A stretch of DNA of 64,000 bases from Spisula solida (taxonomy: Eukaryota > Mollusca > Bivalvia > Venerida > Mactridae), in assembly GCA_947247005.1 (NCBI GenBank), contig OX365944.1:59812096-59876095 (forward strand). The letters are read 5' to 3'. The translations under genes and the position numbers were made by a program. This document shows, in pieces, positions 41,957 to 54,600 of the stretch. The first letter of the stretch is position 1. Each line of letters starts with the position of its first letter. A model generated the notes under the pieces. That model made no database searches, was not told the DNA's origin, and saw only the letters and a program-made list of their open reading frames with translations.

Positions 41957-43369
41957 AGCCAGTCTCCATGAAAACCTGCTAATTTGACCAAAAAAATTGG
42001 ATTTTCCTTAATTTAAAAGAAAATCATAAGTACAAGAGAAATTTGGTTAATATCTTGAATTTTATGGAAGTTGCAGCTGTTTTGTAGAGGCCCTGTTTGG
42101 AACCTTTTGTGTGACGTCGCAAATGTCATTCAAAACCTAATTCGACGAAAACTCTAACAAGTATTTCATATATAGAGTATTTGATCAATTCTCAATATAA
42201 ACTGTCCAAAATACTTTCTCGCGTTATAAATATGTTTTTAAAATATACATGTATATCAAAATAATCGGGTTCCCTGGTGTAATTCGTGTATTCCCGTACT
42301 CAATATTACACGTTCAATATCAAAATTGTAAACTTTTGTTCGCATTCAGAGAAAGGCTATTTAGTACTACTGCTTTAACAACTGACTCCTCGTTGTTCTC
42401 AATCAGAGTACTTTTCAGAAGTTGGTCACCATAGTAAACAAGTAATTATTTCAACATAATTCATAAACAAATATTAAAGATCTCAGATATAATTCTATAA
42501 GGGTACACTTAACAAATCTTATAAGTGTGCACATGTTTTTATCTTATAACTTTTTTTTATTTATGAGTATATCTGCATGGAATTTTGTGTACATGCTATT
42601 GAATAACAGATGATTGGAGTAATAAAGTTTTTTCCTCAAAATTAAATACAGCGGTTCAATGAACCATGAAACATCAAAACACGTAAAATGCACGAGAAAT
42701 TGACGCGTATGTGTAAACTATATTTATGTATCATCAATTATAATTTTCGATATATCGTCACATTCAAAAAACACAAAATAATGTGATTTTTCACTCAAGA
42801 ACATGGTGGTTATTACTTTTTAAAATTACACTTTGAATTCTATGGTCAAAGGGAGGTAACTCGCCAAAAATCGACTTAGTGAGTAGCAAGTAATTATAAA
42901 CCTAAATTGAACTTTATTCTTATGATTGTTTACTTTGTTTCTGTCTCCGTGACAACAACATACACGTGAGCATGAACTTGATCAGCAAAGAGGACTGATA
43001 GCTGCATTAACAACATGATAAACACCCGATGAACACACGACAAAAACGTGTGACATTAGCTTTTGCTGATATCATCATTTGCTTATTCTACTTGTAAAAC
43101 ATGCTATTAGATTGTAATAAAATCCATTGAATTGTAATTTCACTTATCCAAGCTACGTATGTGGAAAATTTCAGCAAGATCAAAGATGTATTGGGTGAGT
43201 TATGGGTAATATACACATGCACACTTATAAGATTTGTAAAGTACATGTATATTTAAATTATTTTAAACTGAATCAATGTATAGTCATTTTTTTCTTGTTT
43301 AGAGCGTTTTCAAAACCTTATTACATAGTTACGGTAAAGACAAATCGCAGGCTTTCCTGGAGACTGGCT
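41957..43369. mobile_element. TIR element B (AGCCAGTCTCC) with nested insertion
   Basis: Begins AGCCAGTCTCCATGAAAACC and ends CTTTCCTGGAGACTGGCT. Internal sequence (GTGTGACGTCGCAA, TTGATCAATTCT, CTCCTCGTTGTTCTCAATC) is shared with element A at 51649-55913. No transposase frame. Confidence 0.8.
42507..43243. mobile_element. Nested TIR element in element B
   Basis: Inverted termini ACTTAACAAATCTTATAAGT (42507) and the inverse of ACTTTACAAATCTTATAAGT (ending 43243) match over nearly 30 bp. The homologous site in element A has no such block, so it is a secondary insertion. Confidence 0.7.
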
Positions 43370-43436
43370 AAAATGTATATAATATGTAGCTTATTGAAAT
43401 ATTGCAAACTAGTTTGTACAATGCATATATCGAAAA

Positions 43437-43468
43437 GCCAAAGACCTAAATATTTTTTAGGTCTTTGG
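43437..43468. repeat. Short perfect hairpin
   Basis: CCAAAGACCTAAA and TTTAGGTCTTTGG pair over 13 bp around a short loop. No gene nearby to which it could be a terminator. Confidence 0.6.
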
Positions 43469-43469
43469 A

Positions 43470-45740
43470 AAGGCTAAATAGGGAAGACCGGACAGCTGCT
43501 TCTAAGACAATTATAATGCACATTTACTTTCTGAAAATTGTATACCCAGGGACCGTTAATAACATACGTCCCTGGTTTAATTGAATTTAAATGTTTGTTA
43601 TTATGCACGTATTGTGATTTGTACAGTTTTATCATTTACGTCTAACGCTACCTTTAATATAGTTCAGTTTTCTTTTAAACTCCTCCATGAATTGTCATAA
43701 AATTTGGTACACATAACCAACAATATTTGACACAAGTTTTCATATACATCCGACTTTAGACCATTGAAAGACACGTCTTCAACTGATTTTTTTTTTATTA
43801 TTTATTATTATACCATATTTATATAGCACTTTTATCATGTAATTACACGTTCAAAAGTGCTTTACAATCACATTTAAGACATGGTTAAAACAATTTTACA
43901 TATATATATGCATGCAAACATAACAACAAATGTATATATATATATATTAAAGTTTAAGGCTAAAGGTTAACTGAACAACCCCTTAGATTGAAAGTCGCAT
44001 TTTGTTCACAAAATGCTGGTCACCCGGTTGTTATTTATGCTTGCAGATGTCCTTTCTTTCTAAGAAAGTATCGATATTCAGATTTGATTCACTCATGTTT
44101 TTGATAGTCATTAACACTATTCACCAACCGACTAGTAAATAAAATGGTGTTGTTTTTGCTTCCAAAATCAAGTGTTAACAGTTACCTTAACGAGTCTGTT
44201 GAGAGACTACGATTTCTTCGAGTAACGGAGTCGAGCTCAACTTGAAATTGGAACTAATGGTTACCAAAAAACGATATTAAACTGATTAAATTCAATTTAA
44301 CATCATACTTTTACATATTCATTGTATAGAAATGATGTGTATTTTACCTTTCAAGTACAAAAATGTAGCTCCCGTTCAGGTTTAACGTCTATATTGAACG
44401 TATCGGCTTTTATTCAGAAAAGGCGTTTATTTTGAGGCGGTCTCAGCTTACCGTGCGTGCTGCTACTAAGTTGTCACGTAGATGACGTTCATGAATATTT
44501 TTATTGTGTACAAGCGTTATATAACATTTGAAACTGTAATGAAATAAAACATTGAAAATATTCAATTTATCCTTTATAAATACGCTGTCTAATTTTGTGA
44601 CTTTTGAAATTTGGGTGATGTAAATTACGCTTTTACCACGAGTTTTTATAATAATCAATTTCTAAATTGACAAGTGCATTAAACAGGCAGATGTATTAAA
44701 CTAAGTTTGGTGAAATTTGATGAAGATACCTCGAACGGTTTTATCAAAAGGTAGCGTTAGAAGTGCCGTAAGGTGTATGTAGCCTACTGTTACAGGGGTT
44801 ATCTCTAGCACGCATGTTAATTAAACATGCGTGTCTCTAGTTTAGTAGCTATCAATTAGCGGGCTTCAATGAGAGAGTTCTCAACGCATGCATGTTTCTC
44901 TGTTTTTAGAATCTTCGCACGATACAAGAATGCCACGTATCTTTGATATGTGACTACAGCGCTGTGGTAGATTGATAAGTTGGCTTCCATCACCGATTTT
45001 CAGGATTTTGAAACCATTCTGAAAATTTGTTGGCATTATGCCTAAGATGGCGAACGCTTGTTTAATGCGTTTTACCGACCTCGATGAGGAAGAGAAAAAC
45101 ACTTTGATGTCGAAATTTACGTATTGTCAGTTATGTTAATCAGGTAAGAAATTGCAGATTACATTATTTATCGTTATAGTTGATATGGATTGCCTTATAA
45201 ACACTAATTTCTGTCTTTTAAATCTTCAATTCGTTTATTCAACGAACAGCATTTCGGATACGTCAGATTCGGATGGTGTTTCATTTATTTTTGTTGTTAT
45301 TTTCTATCTTTACTAAATTTTCTCCATTCTGTTAAAGTTTTGGACATGATTTCATTATGTAGCTTATTTAACTTCCTGGCCATTTATGTTACTAAGACAT
45401 GCACAACAGCACATAATAACATAAATGGGCTATTTAATTAGTCTATAACTTATAAGGAGTCAATTCCTCGGTATTGTAATAGAAGTGTACAGTGTATAAC
45501 AAGTAATGCGTACTTAAGATGCACAGGGAGGTCTGTTATTTTCCAAAGTATCCAAAATGTGGTTGCATTGATGTATCCCAGCCCAGAAAATAGGCTAATT
45601 ACATTATTCAAGTTATTCTATTCCCTACGTCCAGAGTCAACTTCAACTTCTTTACTCGTTAAAATCCTCTTCGTGGACATTTACTTACGAGGGTCAATGT
45701 TCATGCGTGAAACGCGAAAAATGTTCATGTTTAAAATAGT
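43470..45740. other. Intergenic stretch
   Basis: No gene supported. Contains a fold-back around 43817-43870 (TATAGCACTTTTATC/TTCAAAAGTGCTTTAC), a (TA)n run near 43930, and a small palindrome GCACGCATG...CATGCGTG at about 44809. Confidence 0.45.
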
Positions 45741-45746
45741 CTTTCA

Positions 45747-46130
45747 CTAGCTCACATTGAATGCCTCCAGGCTTGGTGCCATCACCACTGGTTCTGGTAG
45801 TCTGTTCCAGTATGTGACGGTTCTTGGGAAGAAGGTGTGGCGGTAGATGTTCAAACGGCAAGCTACTTGTATCAATTTTGCTGAGTGGCTGGATTTTGTA
45901 GCTCTTGTGATGGCAAACTCGGGGAGGTATACAATGGGGATTGCAACCAACCTATGTACAACCTTGTACATGAAAGTGACATCTGAGTTGAGTCTTCGTT
46001 GTTCCAGAGGTTTCCAAGATAGTGTGTTAAGCATTGATGTTACGCTGGTAGGATTATGCGGGTTATATGGTTGATTGAGTACGAAACGGGCTGTATTGCG
46101 CTGAACTTGTTCTATCTGTTTTTCTGTTCT
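45747..46130 (-). pseudogene. LINE ORF2 C-terminal fragment
   Basis: On the - strand: EQVQRNTARFVLNQPYNPHN, SVTSMLNTLSWKPLEQRR, FMYKVVHRLVAIP and FFPRTVTYWNRLPEPVV, the canonical post-RT ending of a CR1/jockey-type ORF2. It ends with a stop at 45747. It is 5'-truncated, and lacks the RT core. Confidence 0.85.
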
Positions 46131-46687
46131 TCCAATGACGTGCTATTACCACACTATTGTCACAGATGTGTCTGCTGGTGCCTACTTTGAGTAGAAAAAT
46201 ACTTGGTCCAACATAACATATCATACTGGACCCTGATGAAGGCAGTTATTAGCTGAAATATAGATAAATTAAATAGATAAAATAATGGAAAGCATCTGAT
46301 TTCGTTCGTTCCAGTGTGATCTTTGATGTGTCCCTTGTTTGTATTCTATGGATTTAATAAGAAACACATAGATAGAATGGTAATGCAGCTTTATTGTTCG
46401 GGAAGTCTTGTACAGAGTAGATTATCATATACATAATAGTATCAACGTTTTATAGAATGGATGTCGCACGTACATATGTATAAAATACAATGATAGGTAT
46501 ATACAATGTACAAAGATCTAAAAATAATAAATGTGTTTTGGTATATCTTTGGTACGGGGGGTATATATGATAGGACATAACAATCTTCATTGTGTCACAG
46601 TGCTAATGTATATCTGGTGAAATGCTGTACGTGTAATTACTTGCAAATTGTTTTAATAGTCCTCAAAATTACATATCAGGGGTGGTA

Positions 46688-46817
46688 TTCAATATTGATC
46701 TTATTTAATTGGAGTATAAGGATAGCCAATCATATCGCCTGTTACTGACCAAGAGTTTAATATGGTGTGATCTGATTGGTTGTCCGTATCCTTAAGTCAA
46801 GTAAGATCAATATTGAA
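46688..46817. mobile_element. Short fold-back MITE
   Basis: TTCAATATTGATCTTA and TAAGATCAATATTGAA form the ends. The inverted similarity continues inward through AAGGATAGCCAATC and GATTGGTTGTCCGTATCC. About 130 bp. Confidence 0.75.
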
Positions 46818-46961
46818 AAACACGCATGGACACATTTTCAACATGCAATGCAATCGGAATTCATTTTCAGCCACGCTCGTACATGCTATTGGTAAACAAA
46901 TTGCATATTTCATTACAAACATTACAATTTACATTTGGTTGAAAGCACAGGTGCAAGACAC

Positions 46962-47043
46962 AAAATCAAATTTGGCTATATAGGTATTATGTCATATGGA
47001 GAGGATATGACATAATAGGCCAATATAGCCAAATTTGATTTTG
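46962..47043. repeat. Near-perfect inverted repeat
   Basis: Arms of about 36-38 bp (AAAATCAAATTTGGCTATAT and ATTATGTCATAT with their inverses) surround a 7-nt centre. The two arms differ by a 2-nt indel and one base. Confidence 0.85.
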
Positions 47044-47480
47044 AAAGTGAGAAACAACTTGAAACACAGAGTATTCGTAAATCACACCCTGTTGTAAAAG
47101 CTACATGTGTGACCACAACTGGCACCTTTGATGTCAGCAGCTAAATAGTTTGATAGTCTGTCTTGAGTCAATGAAATGAAAGTGACACATATATAGAACA
47201 CATTATATCATGTACTTATTATAATCAATGTATACATCATCATTACATGTACAAGGCAGGGCTTTTTTTCGCTGAATTGTGAAGAGGCCCAAGCCCTTTT
47301 GTTTTGTGAAAATTTAGCACGAAAATTCTCAAAATTGTGAAAAACTAAGTGCGATAAATCACCAAATTGTGAAATAAAATTTTTCATATGTTAAGTAATT
47401 TTTTGTCCACTTGTCCCAAACATGCATGTATCTATGATACAATACTTCATATCAAGTCCAGTACAGGAATATATCATTGT

Positions 47481-47529
47481 TATACCCCCGCACAACGAGT
47501 TGTAAGGGGGGGTATACTGGATTCAGCTT

Positions 47530-47560
<31 letters not shown>

Positions 47561-48602
47561 CGTCCGTAGACGCATTCTTGTGGACGCAACTCCTCCTACA
47601 GTTTTTGCAGCATTTCCTTCATTCTTTCACAGATGAACAACCTCAACATGTAGATGTGCATAAAGGAAAGAATTTGCGCTGCGACAATTTTTGACAGAAT
47701 TATGGCCCTTTGTACTTTTATGCACTATACAATATATAGTGAACAGTTCTTGTGGATGCAACTCCTCCTACAGTTTTTGCAGCATTTCCTTCAAACTTTC
47801 ACAGATGAACAACCTCAACATGTAGATGTGCATAAAGGAAATAATTTGCGCTGCAACAATTTTTGACAGAATTATGGCCCTTTGTACTTTTATGCACTAT
47901 ACAATATATAGTGAACAGTTCTTGTGGACGCAACTACTCTACAGTATTTGCAGCATTTCCTTCAAATTTTTACAGATGAACAACCTCAACATGTAGATGT
48001 GCATAAAGGAAAGAATTTGTGCTGCGACAATTTTTGACAGAATTAAGGCCCTTTGTACTTTTATGCACTATACAATATATAGTGAACAGTTCTTGTGGAT
48101 GCAACTCCTCCTACAGTTTTTGCTGCATTTCCTTCAAACTTTATAATATAATAGATGAACAACCTAAACATGTAGATGTGCATAAAGGAAAGAATTTGCG
48201 CTGCGACAATTTTTGACAGAATTATGGCCCTTTGTACTTTTAAGCACTATACACTATATAGTGAACAGTTCTTGTGGACGCAACTTCTCCTACAGTTTTT
48301 GCAGCATTTCCTTCACACTTTAACAGATGAACAACCTCAACATGTAGATGTGCATAAAGGAAAGAATTTGCGCTGCAACAATTTTTGACAGAATTATGGC
48401 CCTTTGTACTTTTATGCACTATACAATATACAGTGAATAGTTCTTGTGGACACAACTTCTCCTACAGTTTTTGCAGCATTTTCTTCAAAATTTAACAGAT
48501 GAACAACCTCAACATGTAGATGTGCATAAAGAAAAGAATTAGCTGCAATGATTTTGCCACGCGGGGGGTATATTAGTCTGCCGAATGGCGACAGTTCTAG
48601 TT
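47481..48602 (+). mobile_element. Tandem-core HINE/pearl-like element
   Basis: 5' hairpin TACCCCC...GGGGGGTA, then GTCT/GTCC microsatellite (about 47529-47568), then 5-6 copies of a ~172-bp unit (CTTGTGGAYGCAACT at 47577, 47749, 47921, 48092, 48271, 48443). The 3' end has hairpin GTCTGCC-GAAT-GGCGAC (48576-48592) and CTAGTT. CTAG fits the Helitron CTRR rule. Long frames across the repeats are artefacts of the period. Confidence 0.75.
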
Positions 48603-51100
48603 ATTTATGTTTGGATTGTTTGGTGCTTTGTGATAAAGTTGATTTTACAAAAACCCAGACGCCAATTCTAATTGTGAAGGGGCCTTCAGGGGCCTACAGG
48701 AAATTGTGAAGGGGCCTTATATAGGACCCTCGTACATAGTGAAAAAAAGCCCTGCAAGGACTGACGAAAGGGTTACAGGCATATAGGCTGTTTCACAAGA
48801 TTTTATGCGTTGCTGATCTCCAAGTAGTAGATGACTATATTAAACATATCACTACATAAAATAGTAGTAACTATATCTGTGACTGGAAAATTAAAGATGA
48901 TTTTACTCACAGGTCAAACTTGATACTTGTCAAAAGTATATCACATAAATCACAGTTTTTAGGCAGGTGAAAATCTTCATATTTTACACTTTTCATTTGT
49001 GACCCTTTTTTCATGCTCAACGGGTCACTTGACTTGAAATTGTTTAGACCTTGACAGAACTGTTGTTCTGTTATACCTACCGTAACTTAAACTGTCAATT
49101 GTATGTTCTGTTAGTTGATAATTAATTAATCAGCAATATTATGAATCGCCATTGGACGATCCATGTACCCAGTATTTGTCACAGTAATATTTCAATTCTC
49201 GGGCAAGTATCATGGTGATTAATTGTTGATAAATCCAAGTCAATAGATGGATTAATGTTACAGTAATCAGAAATGTTGTCATTTATTGTAGCAGACATAA
49301 ATGAATATCAACACCTTCCTTTATTCATTACAACTTTATTATTCTAAAGGATGACTGATACTTCAACATGATAAATTGCAATACAAAAAACCCCACAAAA
49401 TCCACTATATTTATCGTTTCTGAATATTTAGGAGCAAGCAAACTTTATATGTTGTGCCAAATGTTTGAATGCTTTCAAAGGCAAATGTTATGGTCCTTGA
49501 TTTTAATCCATAGCACAACTATAGGCAATTTTGTAATTGTTAAAAACATTGTACAGCAATTTATCACATTAGAGTTATACCTGCAATACAATATATACAT
49601 GCGTATGATGATTAGTTAGTAGAAATGTTTTGAAAAATATCATGAATTTATTAACATGTGCATATTTCATAGTGTAAAAGGGAGGTAATACTTAGAGCTT
49701 TGAGAGTATAATCTGGTCATGTCAGAGTTGTTCCCCCTGAATAACATTTGTTATATTATCATTTAGTATGTAACATTTGATTTTTAAAAATATTTCCAGT
49801 AATATTTAGTTTATTATTTCTTTCTATGATTTTTTATTTAACACAAATACAAATGTAAATATTATTTGTATATTTTTTTATTGGTTAACTGCCGCTAAAA
49901 AATGTCCTTGTCAGTACTGCTACGTCTCGAACTGTCCACAAGACATGTGCCATATTTATTTAGATCATGATCTTCTGTAAATCAGTTATGCTCCCTGACA
50001 AGGGTTAAAACCTTAATTAAAATACTGTTTTTTTACCTTTACCTACCTATCCAATAATTGCCCCTTCTGTAATAATTATATTATTTTCAACAGAAAGCAA
50101 ATATTTTTATTTCTTATCTGACAAAGTCAGAACATTTGAATTTTACAGTTAGCATTTATTTAAAGGTTTATATACATGTATTACTAGAATACATTAGACA
50201 GCAGTGATTTTTTGCTATTTTTAGTGCTGAATACAGGCACTTTCCCCTAGCAAAATAACGTCCATTTTCAAAGTAATAATTTTCTCCCAAAAAAAAAATT
50301 ATAGATACATTCCCCTTGTGGTTGTTGCTGGTATAAAAGCAACTTATCAATATAGCTGTTTTTAAGCCACAACAATAGTCTTTGCTACATATCAGTTAAG
50401 TATAATCAGTAGAAAAGGCAAAATACCAACAATTAATACTCAAAACAATTGTTTTTAATAATAATTCCCAATTTTGCAATTGGTCACCCTAAATTTTCTA
50501 TACTTTATAGGCACAGGTCATTCTTTTTTTTTCAAAACTCTGGACAGAGTATCTACAAGGAATTTGTAATAAATATAATTTATTACCAAAACAACACAAA
50601 ATCGTCATGATCAAAATAAAATGAAATTACCTATGTACCCAATCAACAATATAAAAATATTGGTTTGGTAAAGGTCAAACTAACAATATTTTGATTTATA
50701 GGGAATCTGTTCATTGCCTTATGTTACAAATATGTACAAGATATGGAATAAAACATGAATGTATTTGACTAGCCGATGATGCAGATTTGCCATGGAAATG
50801 GGTATTTTCTGCATTATAAAAGTAAACTGGGTTTTATCGCATGTGTTACTAAATATAGTAACAAAATTGCGCTGTATTTTAACTTCTGTTGTGCCAAAAC
50901 TCTTTATCGAGGCTATATCCGGTTATTTCGGATGCGACGTGCTTACGTAACGTACACAAACATGTGACTTCATTTGAGCGTGCTGGTATACAAATTGAAG
51001 ATTCTGACTGTTTCGCAGTTTAAAAAAGGTCTGAGCTTGTTTTGTTATCTCGTGTGTAGAATAAATCAGTGGAGTTGAACATATGCGATAAAAAGGTTAT
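48603..51100. other. Intergenic stretch
   Basis: AT-rich with no supported gene, tRNA or clear element. Confidence 0.45.
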
Positions 51101-51102
51101 AA

Positions 51103-51213
51103 AACACGGCTGTTGTGCATTACATTGATATTGGCATACTAGACCGGTATTGGCACTCGGGCTGAAGCCCTAGTATGCCGAATATCAACATAATGCCAGC
51201 TGTCCCTGTGTAA
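51103..51213. repeat. Imperfect palindrome
   Basis: GATATTGGCATACTAG and CTAGTATGCCGAATATC are the inner arms. Weaker pairing continues outward through TGCATTACA/ATAATGCCA and CACGGCTG/AGCTGTCCCTGTG. Confidence 0.65.
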
Positions 51214-51591
51214 TAATCTATACATATATTCATGCATAAAGCTCACACTCTGTGATGAATGTCTACCAGCAATAGACAAAATGATGAGTTTCATTTCCAC
51301 TCAATTTAAAACATACCAACAGTGCAAACAAGATTTATTCTAACAATTATAAGAGTCAGGGATTTGTCTAGTGTTAGTTTCCCCACTTAACATGAAAATG
51401 TTGTATTTTATTGTGCCCTTATTACAGTATGTGGGTCCTAGTTATAATAGGCTAACCTTTCTCTGTATTACAGTCCCATAACGCTTACACGAATTTAACT
51501 CACCTGAGCACAAAATTATCTGTAATTAAACTGTGATTTAATTACATATGTATGTAATCTTTTTGTTTTCTTAGTTTGTTAAAATATTATC

Positions 51592-51648
51592 ATATGTGTT
51601 ATTGATATCATTATATGTGTTTTCTATCCTTGTTATATATTATTATAT
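51592..51648. repeat. 57-bp direct repeat, left flank of element A
   Basis: Matches 55914-55970 with about five mismatches (shared ATATGTGTTATTGATATCA and TCCTTGTTATAT). Confidence 0.8.
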
Positions 51649-54600
51649 GAGCCAGACTCCAGGAAAACCTGCTATTTTGACAAAAATATTGATTTTGAGA
51701 TTTTCCATAGTCTTAACCCCTGTGAAATGAACTGTTACAGTTCATGAATTTTTCATGAAATATATATGAATAGTTCATTTCCATATATCATGAAAAATTC
51801 ATAAAAATCCTTGAACTCCATCCTCATATATCAGTGGTTAGTCAAGTTCCCAGACTACCCCCTGATTCAATACCCGTCATTCCGAGCGCAAACCTAAAAA
51901 TAGCTCATTTCGTAGATATCTGGTGATTCCGTCCATCGTCCAATCAGAACGCTCGTTACTCTACGCGGGGAATTTTATAAACAAACTCGTGAGAAAATGT
52001 AAACATGGATAGGGTTATGGGATTTATATATTAACGAACTTAATTGGATAAAGTACATCTTAAATTAAATATAGTTTATAGCGGACAATACACAGGCCGC
52101 AAGGCCTGCGGATGTCGTTCCGCTTTACGATAACACGTGTGCACGTGGTTTGGTCAGAGTTTGAATTCACTAATGGATCTAAATATTTGTGTTAAAATCC
52201 CGCACTGAAGCAAAGATACTAGAAAATGGCTGCTAATAGAATAACAAAAAAAATTAAAATGCGATATTCGGCCGCTTATAAATTGTCTTTTATTTTTTAA
52301 TGATGTTTAAAAATATTCCAAAAACTAGCGAAGGCCCCTGTCTAGAAAAGAAAAGATAATAATTATCAGTCTTCCATGGTTGCTATGCAACCAATCTTTT
52401 TATATGGGGAGGGCTATTTCCTAAATGTTTGGACACAAAAAAGGCAGCCATTTTTTTGCCCACTTCGGAAGGAAATTTTAACATTTTCAGTGCATAAACG
52501 ATGCTACAAACTGTTATGAGACACATGATTACTCTGAGATAACGAATTAAGTCGAGCGGGAATCGTTCATATGCGCGAAATATCAACCAATCTAAAGAAA
52601 ATCTAATGAAAAAGACACAAGTTTCGGTTATTTCCCATCGCAAAGTTTGCAATACAATTAATTAAAGTCCGTTTCGGGTATTTACGTATCTAGACCGGAA
52701 GGTGATAATCCACATCGTAGTTGTAGGTTATTGTAAAGAAAGTAAAACAAATGCATTTTCGTAATTCCTCTCCGAGATGTAATTAAAAAATCCCTCCAAA
52801 ATCGTCAAAAAATATTCGCAGGATGAAGGTCGCGAAAACTAATTACATGTTGTTGTTGTCGTTATTGGATACAATAAAACCCGTAATTTTCCGTCTAACT
52901 CTTTTTTATGTTGTGACGATTTGCAGGGTTTATTTAACGAAAAAAGGTGACTAAGATTAAAGATGTTTGATATTTAATCGTAATATGATTAATTGAAATG
53001 AAAATAGCCTTTTCTTTTGAACAAAAGTACTATCTGGTATGCTCATGCAACCCATTAAAAAAAGATAAAATATCAAATAAGGCCTAGAAATCAGTTGTTA
53101 TCTGTGTTTATATCTAATTATTCATTTTTAAATTAGTTACCCCTGAATTAAGTAGACCTAGAATTAAACAAATTGAAAAACGTGTATTATTCGTGTTCAT
53201 TCGGACTGACAAACGATAGCAGGTTTGTATCGTCTTTCGTTACTTTGTACCCAATATTTCGTATCAAACCGCTGTCGCGCGCTACCGCTTCGATAGGTTG
53301 CATAGACGTAGGAAAGCACTCGGTAGCGCCTTTTGGAAACGGCTTGCTCCAGATTCGTAACTTCGTAACCAAACAATTTTTTGTGAAGTTATGCATCACC
53401 ACAAAATCCAGTACTAGATGAGCATGTTACAAATAATGTAGGACAACTGACATAGTCCGCTACATATGCTGTGCATAAGTTCATATTATTAAAAGCAGCC
53501 GTTAATATAATTACAGAGAGTACTGTACGAGCGGTTAGATATATCGTGATTATTACTGATATGAAATCAGAGTCCAAGGTTTTAGACGACGAGTGTCCAT
53601 GGGCGTGATGTCGTGAATCGAAATAGATATATATAGTTGTTAGGGTAATAAATAATCATTTTCTTGTTCAATTATGTTTTACAGTTGTTTTATTATTCTC
53701 AATAATATCTTATAATCGATACATAAACATTGCAAATATTTTTTTCTTCGATTGATTTTCCAAACGATAAATTTGAATATTTTGTTCGTTGAAGCTCGAT
53801 TTTGATTGGACGATGACAGGGAAACACCCGTCGTAATTGCTATAAATAGAAATGAACCAAATGAATTTGATTGGTTGATTTTTCGTTCGCTACGCTAGGA
53901 TTTGACCGTATTGAACCAGAGTATGTTTCGGACGAAGAATACTCTGGTGAACGAGAATGTTGAACTCTAAATGAGACTTTTCTTGAAATGACCATGAAAT
54001 ATTGATTCATGAACTGGGCTTGGTTCATGAACAGGGCATGAGTCATACCATCAAGGATTTTTTAAGTACTAATCATGCACAGATGTTCTTCAATAAATCA
54101 TGAACTGTTGAAGGACAAACTGATTTTATGTACAGTTCATGAAAATAAATGTTCATGAACAATTCATGAACTTTTTGTATATATCTCTATTGTCTCATTT
54201 AGACTTCATATTTTGGACATGAACTGTTCATGATTACAAATTTCATGAAAATTTCAAGGACAAACATATTTTATGTACTGTTCAAGAAAATAAATGTATT
54301 CATAAACAACCCATGAATAAACTAAGTGTATCAAAATTCATTAAATAAAGCTCTATTGTGTGTATGAAGACACAGTCAAACAAACATGTGTTTTAAGTAT
54401 AAATAGTAAATATATTATTGGTTAAATGATTGCCTCATGATATTAAAAATAAGAAAATAATCATTGTGCATGAAAATTCATGTTCACAAAAGTTGCAAAT
54501 CGGGAACATAGCTGAAGGATGATCTACGTGCCTGAATATCAGATGAAACCTACTGGAACATTGTTTTTTATCATTTCAATTTTTTGCCTCAATCAGATTA

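Noticed and set aside
47654..48388. Repeated MCIKER... frames
   Set aside because: Produced by the ~172-bp tandem unit of a mobile element. The period is not a multiple of three, so no continuous protein exists.
52383..52652. 89-codon - strand frame within the 3.7-kb insertion
   Set aside because: No recognised domain, no start context, and short. It could be a remnant but I cannot support a gene.
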